64,000 nt of DNA from Taxillus chinensis (lineage: Eukaryota > Streptophyta > Magnoliopsida > Santalales > Loranthaceae), in contig CM042090.1 in the NCBI GenBank assembly GCA_023512835.1, forward strand, positions 18,506,356-18,570,355. Reading direction: 5' to 3'. The notes under the pieces are model-generated. The model had not been told where the DNA came from, did no database searches, and saw only the letters and a program-made list of their open reading frames with translations. This document shows, piece after piece, positions 1 to 10,669 of the stretch. Both the position numbers and the translations under genes were made by a program. Each line of letters opens with the position of its first letter. Positions within the stretch are counted from its first letter, which is position 1.

Positions 1-555
1 TAATAATCACATCCATGCTATTATAAAAATTCTTCATTTACTTTAAAATTATCAAAAAAAACTTATTCATAAAAATATATTTTCAATGACAATAAAAACA
101 GACTAGCCTATGGACCAATTCGATGTTCGATTAACCACCCTAGTCAGTCTATCTGTTTTTGAATGCATTATACTAATGTAATTTAATGATGAGTCAAACA
201 TCATATAAAGTGTCATCCGAAAATAGATAAGGAACTTCGTATCAAAATCAGATGAAATGGTCTTGGCCACCCCATATAAATTGTAACCTTGCAATCTTCC
301 TAAAGAATAGTTTGACAATAGAAGAATATCTATATTCTTCTTAAATGGTAAAAATGTACATACAAAAAAACCAGCCGACCACTACAACTAAAGAATCCAT
401 ATTTGCCAGTTTGTTGGCAGTTCTAACGCAAAATCCATAAATAAATCCTCCAAAATAGATTTTTGAACTATCAATGAAAAAGCATCACAATGTTTATCCA
501 GAATATCTATATCCTTTCGCTGTTTGACACATCTAAACACAATGTTTTCCAAGTA
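1..555. other. AT-rich flank downstream of SWI3B
   Basis: No coding region is supported here. The 71-codon minus-strand reading frame at 103-318 has no recognisable domain. The stretch next to 556 is probably the 3' untranslated region of the SWI3B gene, which is transcribed leftward. Confidence 0.5.
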
Positions 556-3500
556 TCACAATGTTTGAATTACAGGTTTCGTATCTACTTTTGCAGATTC
601 ACGAATATCAGCATTTTGTCCAACAGTTTGGACCGCACTTTTATGAAGTAGTAAGGTGAGCTGATCAACGAAAAGGAGGCTCTTTAAATGCTCAAGTTGC
701 TGCCGCTCTTTTTCCATGTGCAAGTCAAACTCCTCAAAATGAACAATCTTCTCCCAAATCTCTTTCATCTGCAATCATAGAATTTATTATCAATAAATGA
801 TGTTTTCTTCAACCCCAAACTTAGGATGTTTCGTCAAATTTGACAGTTCATACACACCTGCACTTTAGCAATGTTAGAAATTGCCTTTACAGCGTCCAGT
901 TCTTCCTTCTCGAGCAGTGATTTTGCATCTTCAGCTCCATCCACTTTAGCAGTCTCTAAACCAGGTGCAGCACCACAGCCTCCATCAAGAAAAGGCATTC
1001 ATAAATCAACAATAGAAGCAAGTTGCAACAACATAGTTGACTGATTGCTTGCAAAGATTTGTTCAAGAAGGCGCCCATTTACTGATAATGGAATAAAGCG
1101 AATAACATTACTTATTGATTGATTTTCCTAAAAGAACTTTGTCCTGTCTGCAGATAAAGAAGCTGGATCCCTCTCATAGCATCTGAGATTCCCACAACAT
1201 CATCTAGCCAGAACCACATCTGCTTTGAGGAGCAGAAAGACATCGCTAAACTAAAAATTCTCGGGTACTCAGCCTAATCCTTGCATTGCAAGCTATACAT
1301 GGATCTCACAAGCACGTAGACTGAGATTTCGGATCCTCTAAAGTAATTGTACCGTATAATTACCCAAACTACATTGTTTAGATTTTTTTTTTTTAATCTA
1401 CATACTAAAACAGCATAGCTTTGTTGTAAAAAAACACCAAAACAATGTAATTTTGGGTAACTGTATCGTTCAGTTACTGCAGAGAATCCATACTCCGTAG
1501 ACTGAATGGTTTTGCAATGTATTTGTTGTAAGGATCATAAATCACAAATTTTAGAGTGAGAAAATGGCCAACGAGCATTGAGGTTTGTCGTAGTCATACC
1601 TGCCCGTCCAGATTCACATGTTAGAGGTTGATGCTTCAGCGCAGACAAAGCTTTAACAGCTGCTTCGGCAGCAGATGCTGCAACCTCTTCACCAGACAAA
1701 GCAGATAGGAAAGCTACCTGCATAATAAAAAAGATAAACAAAATTATAACTTGGGAAACTTGACCTCGTTTGGACTGGGTTGCAACGGTGTCACAGATGC
1801 CAGCCTAAAAACTGAACCAACACAAAACTGGAAAGCCGGAATCCTAACGTAATTTAGTAACAATTTTCCTCATGTCCAAAATATACTTTGACCCAGCTGA
1901 AGGTACCAAAGAGATGCAAATAAGGATGGTCATAAAACCATAGAAAAAAGTGCTGACAGAATTCCAGAGGTAGAAATAATGGCTGTTTTTATCACGGTTG
2001 CTAGAATATACAGTTCCTCTGAAATATTTGCTTGAAAATATAAAGAAGCAACTAAATCCCAGCCCTTTTTCTGTAAAAGTAAATCTAAGAGTAATGAGTG
2101 CATTACTAACAAAAGGCCATACCTGTGCCATTATTGGGTTGCTTGCATCAGCAAGAGGTGTGAGCTGTAATCTCTTTGTTGGGGATGATTGGCCAATTCT
2201 CTGCAACCCTGAATTCACATGTCCCTGCTCCCTTGTTTGATGCAACTCATTTGTTTGATACAAAATGTTATTGGCTTCCCCACACTCCAAGTCTCCTGCA
2301 AACTGCTCCCCAAACGGAAGCCGGATAAAGCGAGAAACACAGTCCTTCTCACTCCAGCCGCCCGCAACATGTTGTGCAACTCTTTTCCAGTCGTCACCAT
2401 AATGCGTGATGGCCTCTAGCAGACGTAAAGTTTCCCCATCACTCCAATTAGATTTCTGATCTTCACTGATCTCAACACGCCTGAAATCAGAAGTTTTGAC
2501 ACCTGGTGCCTGATAGTTGCCACGAACAAAGCATCTTGCACAGAGTGTCAAGTCAATCTGTGCACCATAAAAACAGCATAAGAAAGAAGCAAAGATGCAA
2601 AAAATAAAAATAAAGATCAGAAAATCTAAAGAACACACCTAAGCCTCAGATCAGGTTGCAAAATTTTCTCAGGAACAAAAGATACAAGCCATTAGAAGTC
2701 CGCTAGTTTACTTCTTTAATTTCTATATAACCAACTTGTCAAATCAGTGCATTTTTTTTATGTTGCACGTTGTGGAACATTTATCAAATCTTCTTTTCAG
2801 ATATTAAATGTTCATTATAAATAAAAACGAATTGATGAACCTTTAACAGCAGAGGAATAAATTTTTAAAAAATAAATATCATGGTAAAAAAAGTGGCATG
2901 CCTGTGGAAAAGAGAAATTATAGAATTTTGAAAACATTGTTAGGGTTTTGTTCATTGCAAAATTACATGCTAAGTCACAATATTCCTACATATATAGATT
3001 GTATTCACAATAACAAATGGTAATGCAAAATCAAACCAACTAGTCTTGATCCCAATAAAATAGAAAATAATAAATTATAATGCATGTTGATTAAATTCAG
3101 GCATAGACTATATATAATTAATCTAATATGAACACAAACCTTATAGAGAATTCTAGCAATTGTACATAGCATTAACACAGTTTTACCACCTTTTCCCATA
3201 ATATGACTTATCAGTTTATTCTTGTATAATTTGAGCAATCTTGTATATCAACTTTGTTTTTATAACCATTGATCATAGAAGAAAAATCTAAATGCATTCG
3301 GATAAAACTTCCTTCCTATTAATCCAGAAGTTCTTTTCAGATAAAAGGAAGTGATTCAGTTTACTATTAATCTAAAAGTTTTTTCAAATGCATTCCGATT
3401 AGATCTGCGTTATTTTCCTATTAATCCAGGCACAGGCATGCATGAATACATGAATGAAATAAATAACTTTTAATCACCTTCTGACAAGAGAAGCAAGCAA

Positions 3501-4287
3501 TGCTACAGGGTACTTTGCAATTACTGCACACTCTCTCCTTGTCCGGTCGATTGGTCGCCAAAGTTTCAACCGAACCCCCTCCGGCATCGCAGCCGCCACT
3601 GCCACCTTGGGAAGCTTTCTTCTCCTTCTCCTCCCACTTCAGTGGCTGCTTCACCGCCGCTCCCGCGTAATTGATCAGACCCCACTCCTCGAGGAAATCG
3701 AAAACCCTTCGAATCGAACCGACGTCTCCAACCAGCGTCTTCCGCACCTCCGTGAACGTGAGCTTCGCGCCAGGGTTTTCCCTGAACGCCCTAACTATGC
3801 CGTTCCGGTAATAATTGTACGTGCTAGGGTTCCTCGACGGGGATTTGCAATTGAAGAACTCCGGAAGGTATCGAACCTCGCAATCGCTGATGTCGTTCCA
3901 CGAAAACCATCCTGCGTTTACAGAGAACAAGGATCGGAAGGCCGAAAGAGAAATGCTAGGTTTTGACTCACGGAAACGAATCGAAGAGATCGGAGACTAG
4001 AACTTACGGGAGTAGCTAGGGACGACGATCTCTGGTTCAGGGAGACGGAATTGGGACGGCGCAGGCGGCCGGGAAACGGGAGTGGAGGAGGCGGGAGGTT
4101 CTTTGGAAGCTGATGGTTGGGTATGAACGATCGGGGTGTAGAGTGGGACTGGGGAGGTTTGAAGCGGAGGCTTCGCGGTTGGAGTGACCAAGGGATTAGG
4201 GGAAGTTTGAAACTGCGTCTCGGCGGCGGAAGCAGTTTCGCTTGAAGGTCCGGCGGACGGGGCGACTGGTGGAGTTTCAGACGCCAT
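556..4287 (-). CDS. SWI3B: SWI/SNF complex subunit SWI3B (SWIRM-SANT protein)
   Basis: Core subunit of the plant SWI/SNF (BAF-type) chromatin-remodelling complex, acting in the nucleus as a scaffold with the BRM/SYD ATPases. Six exons fit (coding order): 4008-4287, 3478-3911, 2123-2557, 1600-1717, 858-979, 556-768. All junctions are GT-AG, the frame is continuous, and the product is 533 aa. Visible domains: a Pro/Ser-rich N-terminus (1-85); a SWIRM domain (about 85-180, with RWFSWNDI and EVRYLPEFF); a ZZ-like cysteine cluster spanning the exon 2/3 junction (CSNCKVPC, CFSCQK, LCARCF); a SANT domain (about 273-320, NWSDGETLRLLEAI, GDDWKRVAQHV); and a C-terminal coiled coil in the last exon (KIVHFEEFDLHMEKERQQLE). 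Arabidopsis SWI3B is somewhat shorter (about 470 aa). The start is the first ATG after the upstream tRNA gene. SWI3A is less likely because the C-terminal motif resembles SWI3B. The least certain parts are exon 5 and the last 20 residues. Confidence 0.9.
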
Positions 4288-4403
4288 CGTTGAGCTTCCG
4301 AGGGACGAGGAAGGTCCGACGGAGTGGGGATTAGTAAAAAATGAATGACAACGAAAGCATATAGCGGGGGAAAAACTTTTTTTAAAAACAATTAATTTTA
4401 AAA

Positions 4404-4485
4404 CGTGGACGGCAGGATTCGAACCTGCGCGGGCAAAGCCCACATGATTTCTAGTCATGCCCGATAACCACTCCGGCACGTCCAC
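4404..4485 (-). tRNA. tRNA-Ser (anticodon AGA)
   Basis: The minus strand folds as an 82-nt class II tRNA. The 7-bp acceptor stem pairs GTGGACG with CGTCCAC and has G as discriminator. The anticodon loop CTAGAAA gives anticodon AGA (serine UCU, and UCC by wobble). A long variable arm is followed by the T-loop GGTTCGAATCC. A TTTT run directly follows the gene on the minus strand, as expected for RNA polymerase III termination. It lies only 116 bp upstream of the SWI3B start codon on the same strand. Confidence 0.95.
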
Positions 4486-4489
4486 TGCT

Positions 4490-6521
4490 CATGGTACTTT
4501 TCATATTATAATGTTAATAAAGTATTATATAATTTCCTTTTCTTAAACTAGCATTCGGTTATGTCTCATTCACGTAAATCAAACACTGTTTTGCGTGAGA
4601 ACGGATTTATGGCTTTATTGCTTAAATTGATTCCATATGAAAGCATTCTATGCATTTTTTAACTATCATTTTCACGAACATAAAATTGTATGTGCTGCTG
4701 TTTTCTCACTAGCATTCATGAAAAAAAAAAAAAACATCCAAAACATTTCCTAACATACGGATTACAGATAAAATCCTCAATAAATTAATGAAATAGAATA
4801 AAGAGAAATTTACAACCTTGGTCTTACAATTGCTCATCAACATAAAATTGACTGAATATATAAATATAATATTTATAAATTTGTTTGGGAATCATGAATT
4901 GTGACAGTGAATAACTATACCAAGTAATCAAATCTGCCTCCAGCTTTTCTTCCACACAATGGGGTGATTTTAAAGTACCTGCATAGGTTCTAGGATGAGT
5001 TTTTCCTATCTAAGCAACACAATGGAATTGTTTTTGACTCCCATGAATACTTGAGATGCTAAAATTAATTTTAAAAAAACATAAATTGACAATATAATGT
5101 AACTACCAGGTGATGTATATTTCAAGTGAAAGTATAAATCTTAATACGTTCCCTTAAATATATTTTAACTCTAACACATGCATATATCCGTCGACATTCA
5201 ATATGTATGTTATTTAAACTATTGAGTTTTGAACGCCACCATATTAAATTTCGTATAAATGTTTTTTTTCCCAAAATCATCTACAGTGTAAGGTGATTGT
5301 TAGATTTTATTAAATTATTGTAATGTTAAATAATTTTCAATATGAACTTATAAATTTCAACAACGTAAAGATTAAATTAATTACAAAATATTACAAAATG
5401 AAAAAACCAAATAAATCAGAACCAACAAGAATTCTAATTATAGGAGAACTATAAAATAAATGTTTTGAAAATTAGTAATTAGTTTATATTGTTGATTTTT
5501 TTGCTTTTCTGTCATGGTAACTTGATCCAATTTATTATTAAATCGTTCGTATAGTGGCTATATGCAAACTCTGCCTTTCCAAAGTCCAAGAATCATACCA
5601 TAACCTTCGAGAAAAATGGCTTAAACCATACATAGTATGGCCCTATAGCTTATCACTTTTATTATGCCCTATTTGTTGTTAAAACAAAACACTAACCATC
5701 AAGAGGTATGAACTTGAAGTGTAAATGGAGCTCTTATTTGTTTACATGCATTTGTAATATGTTAATGACTTGAAAATCAACCAATCATATACCCAATAAG
5801 ATTGTGATCGAAAATAGTATGATAATGTGCATGCAAAACATGTACATCTCAAATGTCTTTCTCCAACTCTGTATGATCAATTATGTGGTGTAGTGCATAG
5901 CCATTAAGCATCCATCACGTAATGCAGTAGTTTTTTTTTTTTTTTGTGAGGGGAGGGGGGCAATGTATATAACTTAAGCATTGATTTGATGAACATATGA
6001 TTTGTGCTATTTGGCCTGCCTAAATTAATTGAGATTGCCATTTCACTCAACACTCAACATGCAACAAGCTTTGTTGGATTGAGTTTAGTTCAAATATTTT
6101 ACTTATATAATACTTAACTAAAAAAAGCGCGAGCAGTGAATTTGAAAAAATATTTAATATAAATGCAACATTAATTCATGAATAAGTTTTTTTCCCTTTA
6201 TTGTATGTTTGCCTAATCTTTATTAAAATATAAAAAATATAGAAATAAAATAAACGAAAAGGAGTTTATTTTTGTTTTATAATCCCTTTTCTTTTTGTAT
6301 CTTGTTTGAAAAAATAATATTGATGCATCACTAACAAATAAAAAATAAGGAAAATAAATTTATAATTAGATGGGTATCAAATTTCTTTGTCATGAGGATG
6401 GTAATAGAAATAAAAAAAGGAAAATAAAAAAATAAAGAAAAATGCTAGACAGGTGTAGGCGGTGCATTTAATTGCGGTGTAAAAGTAACTTGTAAGGGTA
6501 TCCAATCCCGAATTAGCAGAT
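4490..6521. other. AT-rich intergenic region
   Basis: Two kilobases with no supportable gene on either strand. Contents are simple A/T runs (for example poly-A near 4722 and poly-T near 5931-5945 followed by a G-rich stretch) and unique AT-rich DNA. No transposon ends or tRNA-like folds were recognised. Confidence 0.5.
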
Positions 6522-6594
6522 GCCCGTCTAGCTCAGTTGGTAGAGCGCAAGGCTCTTAACCTTGTGGTCGTGGGTTCGAGCCCCACGGTGGGCG
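6522..6594 (+). tRNA. tRNA-Lys (anticodon CUU)
   Basis: A 73-nt cloverleaf: acceptor GCCCGTC pairs with GGTGGGC with G-U wobbles, the D-arm contains TAGCTCAGTTGGTAGAGC, the anticodon loop CTCTTAA gives anticodon CTT, and the T-arm is GTGGGTTCGAGCCCCAC. No intron. An 11-nt T run at 6609-6619 downstream is a suitable RNA polymerase III terminator. Confidence 0.96.
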
Positions 6595-6608
6595 TTCATT
6601 GTGGTTTC

Positions 6609-6619
6609 TTTTTTTTTTT
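6609..6619 (+). terminator. Poly-T RNA polymerase III terminator of tRNA-Lys
   Basis: Uninterrupted T run 15 bp after the end of the tRNA-Lys gene. T runs of four or more on the non-template strand terminate polymerase III. Confidence 0.7.
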
Positions 6620-6654
6620 GGTGTGTTTTTTCCTCTGGGTCCTTTTCCTGGTTT

Positions 6655-6975
6655 GTTTGGGGCCATTATTGATAATCATACTTTTATTTTTTTTTATTGT
6701 GATGTGCTTCTTCACCATCTGGCTGTCCGGAGGGGGGTCATTGTGGTTTTTGTAGTTTCTTCCCTTACTTATTGTGATGTGCTTCTCCGTACTAAGGTTT
6801 GAGTTTGTTATTTACTTTTTAGAAAAATTGATATATTTATTTTATTTTTTTGGGAAGCCATTATTGATAATCAATATCTTGTATTTTTCCCATTTTTTTT
6901 TACTGTGATGTGTTTTTTCACCATCCGGCTGAACAATCATCCTTGTAGTTGTTCTTTTTATTGTGCTCTGCGTAT
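6655..6975. repeat. Degenerate tandem duplication (about 200 bp) downstream of tRNA-Lys
   Basis: Two diverged copies share CCATTATTGATAATCA (at 6663 and 6858), then a T-rich stretch, then TGTGATGTG with TTCACCATC and GGCTG (near 6700 and 6903). A TCATTGTGGTTT motif also occurs both right after the tRNA (6597) and at about 6739. This suggests repeated local duplication of tRNA 3'-flanking DNA. Confidence 0.6.
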
Positions 6976-6985
6976 TTAAGTTGCT

Positions 6986-7163
6986 ATCTAAAGGATAAAG
7001 CCATGCACTTCCATAAGATTCAATCTAAAGGATAAAGCCAGGCACTTCCATAAGATTCAATCTAAAGGATAAAGCCAGGCACTTCCATAAGATTCAATCT
7101 AAAGGATAAAGCCAGGCACTTCCATAAGATTCCATCTAAAGGATAAAGCCAGGCACTTCCATA
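6986..7163. repeat. 37-bp tandem repeat (minisatellite), 4.8 copies
   Basis: Five units start at 6988, 7025, 7062, 7099 and 7136, an exact 37-bp period. The unit contains CTAAAGGATAAAGCCAGGCA, then CTTCCATAAGATTCAAT. Units 2-4 are essentially identical, unit 1 has one substitution (CCATGC for CCAGGC), and the last unit is truncated. The copies are head to tail with no spacers. Confidence 0.95.
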
Positions 7164-7680
7164 ATACGTTCTCATCATTTTTGGCCCACAGCTAAGCTAT
7201 ATTGAATCATTGATGGTCTCGGCATAGACATCTTTGTTAAGGTTCGGAGTTGATTCAGACCCATTTTATCGGGAAGTTGTTTTAAAGGCCGAGATCAAAA
7301 GGCTATATTGAAGTGACCGCACTGAAGTCAATGTTATTTATTGAATTTCTCGGTCGTGGGTACGGGCTTAAGCTACTCTCTCTCTCTCTCTCTCAATGCG
7401 CATAAAATTCAAGTAGGTTATTATTCCAGCTAATAAATTGATTAATCCTTGCCATATGCAGGCCTTGTTGCTCAGGTATAGGTTTCTACACTATTAGAAA
7501 AGAGTCATTCTCAGGACAGATAAATATTTTTTTTTTTTGCTCTCCTTAATCAAGATGTCGGTCATATACCCATAACGACACCATGTATACATTTGTTGTA
7601 TATGGTATAGCCAGTAGCTTCTTCTTTTCTTTGTTTTTGGTCAAAACGTTCGACTGCAGGACTTATCTGCAGAGGATCCG
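7164..7680. other. Intergenic stretch with CT microsatellite
   Basis: No gene is supported. A short (CT)n tract lies at about 7375-7394 and a poly-T near 7529-7540. Confidence 0.4.
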
Positions 7681-7689
7681 AATCCATAT

Positions 7690-8200
7690 ATATGTGAGAC
7701 AGTGTAGTGAGAGATGGCGAACGAACGAGGCTAGTGTCCCTCCAGAACCCAAACCCGCCGGAGCTCGGGAGCTGGGACTCCCCCCCACCTCCTTCAGCAT
7801 CCACGGCGCCTTAAAGGCTCCGAGCACCCCGTCCCGGTCCGAAGCCACCTCCCGCCACAGCCGGCACACGCACGCTGCACTGCCCAGGTCGGAGAGCTGA
7901 AGGTTCTCGAACCAAGGTCGACCCAAGATAATAACAACGAAACCTATACAAAAAATAAAGTTATTACAAACAAAAAAAAAAAACAAAACACTACCACTTC
8001 AATCAATCTGATCCCTCAAAGGAATGAAAAGTTGCAGATTAATTTTATCTCCATAGGTGGCGAACTGTGTGGCTGTGGTGGCGTCGCCGGTGTCTGAGGT
8101 TAGGGACGTGGATCGATGGTGGCGAGGGCGCCTTAGGGGATCAGAGCGTTGACCCGACGCCGTCGACGTCGTCGCCGCAACATCCCAGCCCACGCGCGGG
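7690..8200 (-). pseudogene. Decayed F-box/LysM protein gene fragment (At1g55000-like)
   Basis: Pieces of one plant F-box protein family appear in shifted frames. Reading leftward: GCCGDDVDG near 8150-8190 (family N-termini begin MGCCGD); LQLSDLGSAACVCRLWREVA followed by GAFKAPWMLKEVGGSP around 7780-7900 (the F-box helix and following segment); then, in another frame, FWRDTSLVR near 7730-7750, where intact members continue into the LysM domain. No single frame spans these pieces, stops and frame changes separate them, and the LysM domain is missing. Intact members are nuclear or cytosolic SCF substrate adaptors. I infer a dead, truncated copy. An unusual multi-exon gene is possible but less likely, because the frame changes fall inside conserved blocks. 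Confidence 0.6.
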
Positions 8201-10669
8201 TGTCGCAGTTTTTTTTTTAATCAAAACGTTCCGTTTTGGGCTACCGAAATATGTGGATACGAACTCCTCGGTCCAAATCACTTTGCGCCGCGATGTTTTA
8301 AAAATAATTTTTTAAAGAACGTACTGTAGATGTTTTTTTTAAAGTTTTATATTTTGCATCGTTTTTGGTGCCGGTGTACAAAGTTGGCCCCGAAAAAATG
8401 TTTTCAAAATTAAACGAATGTAGCATGGATTTTTATTAAATAAGTAAATAAATAATAAAACAGTTAACTATATCCGGCGGTGCAAATAAAAGCGATTTTA
8501 AAAAATGGGTGTTGTCTCCGTCTTCATCGACCATTAAACATTGTCGCGGGTGTCACGTGCGATTACGTGTTCGAAGTGTTTTTGCGTGCGCATACTAAGG
8601 TCAATAATCTTTTAAAAAGTAGTGCAGATCAAAGTGACATTCACCCCATGTGAGTCGTGCCTAGGCTTCTAGCTCACAAGCCACAGTTCAGTATTTATCT
8701 GCATTAAATTATCAACGCTTCTCTGTTCCGGAGCTTAAATTCATTAACCCACCCCTCCGCACATGTCACGGGAGTTCTGAATTTTAATTGAATTGAAAAT
8801 CAATAGAATGGTAGATAATATTTTAAATTTTTTTCATATTAATTATTTACCGATGTAATTATGATATGTATGTTCGATTAGGAATTCAGTTAATTTGTTC
8901 GATATTATAAATTTTATTTCAAATTTACAATATAATAATTCGAATTTAATACTATATAACAATTTTGTTGTCCTCTTAAAATTATATCGTTTTACTTAAA
9001 AAAACATTCTAACATACGTAATTTCGAAGTAAATAATAAAAAATTATTTATTTTTTATTGTTAATCTAGAATCTCATCAAAACAAGTCTTCAAATTTGCA
9101 TTTTCATTGATGATATTACGCACATATGACATTGTGTCATGATATTATGTCATACATCAATGTTATACTATAGACTGGAGACATATATATGAAACTAATG
9201 ATTTCTTATAATTCTCATCTTAGGAAGATATTAAACTGGTTTGATATTAAAATTAACATAATACCGAAAAGACTTTTGATATTACAAAATATTCAGCAAT
9301 GATATATATAGTATAATCAAGCTTTGATACAAAATTAATAGAATCAGATCTAAACAAAAGTTTGATTAGGTGTCACCACATTTAAAATATTTTTTATTCT
9401 TATATGTTAATTCACTTTTTTATCATTTAGCAAATGTAAAACAAATATTCATACAGGCGACGTGCCCATTGAATAGCTGGAACAGATAACCTGCGCTCCA
9501 CCCTGCAGCAAGTTTACCACCGAGTCTACTGCAGTGTTGTAGTCGACCAAGCTCTCCTATATAATTCATGTCTCAATGTCATAGTCATGTTGGTCGGTCA
9601 AACGCGTAGTGCTCACTTTTGTTTTTCTTTATATTGCAAAATTAGCTCTCCATTGTTAAAAAGCTCGCGCAAAACTATCACACCGGATCAGTAAGTATAA
9701 TTATTTTTTTAAAAAATAAATGTTATAAATTTAAAATTATTTCTAAGTAAAATTTTTTAATGCAGATTTTAAAAATATTTTATTTTTAAAAATAAAACAG
9801 ATATATGCCAGTATTCAGTGTTCGCTAATTTTTTTTCATCCAATTCCCCTCCGCCCACCACAACATTGGAGCATAGCGTGTCACAGTCAACCTGTCTGCA
9901 TATATATAATAATTATTGCAAGACCACTAACTACCAAACATCGCAACTGTTCAGGATTGCAAAGTGACATCACCCTGGCGCCTAAAGTACACCACATAAG
10001 AATTTCTGGACGTGACATGCTACGAATCATATGTGGTCCAGTGCAATCTGTACTCAGCTCAAACTTCCTCCACACAAACTCCCCATACACGTTCAACCTC
10101 CTAACCTAATCGTCGGGGTGATGTCTGGAATCACACCATCAATCTTTCCGAGCCAAATTAGTTATCACTCGGGTAGGAACCTAATACATGTCTTGTTCAT
10201 CTCTCTCCAAACTTAAGTTTGCCAATAATAATATTAATCAACACTAACTACTAGGGTTTGAAACTCGAAATCTATAGCCTTAAAAATTAAAAATGGATGA
10301 GTTACGGAAAGTGAGGAAATACAAAATATTATCATACGCAAAAAGTAAAGATTCGGTTTTAGAAAAATAAACAAAAGAAAGTTGACAACCAACCAAAATT
10401 CAAGCCGCCTAGCGTTCATAACAAATAATAATAATCCGCATCCAATGACTTTTTTAAAAAAAAAAAAAATATGCACGAAGTCACGAACCGATGGCGTTCA
10501 TAATCCTAAAAGACCCGCCAGCCTTACCAAAACCTGCAGTAGTAGTCTTCTTAATTAGTTCATATTGAGGCCTTTTTTTTCTTCGTCTTTTTAATTTTTA
10601 ATCAACCGATAGACTTCCTCTTATTTCTCCTTATTCTAGATTAACAAAAACGTAACGTAGTACTATCAT
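8201..10669. other. AT-rich intergenic region upstream of the D14-like gene
   Basis: No gene is supported. The 69-codon minus-strand frame at 9887-10096 has protein-like composition but matches no family I know and may be chance or a relic. The 5' region of the D14-like gene lies at the right end; I see no clear TATA box within the last 100 bp. Confidence 0.4.

Noticed and set aside
1844..2638. Single 264-codon open frame read as one protein
   Set aside because: Only 2123-2557 is SWI3B exon 3. The remainder of this frame is flanking intron sequence in a hydrophobic chance frame.
6986..7163. CRISPR-like appearance of regularly spaced 37-bp repeats
   Set aside because: Repeats are directly head to tail without variable spacers, and the DNA is a plant nuclear genome.
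9887..10096. 69-codon minus-strand frame with protein-like composition
   Set aside because: No family recognised and no supporting neighbouring exon; left unannotated, though a blastx check would be worthwhile.
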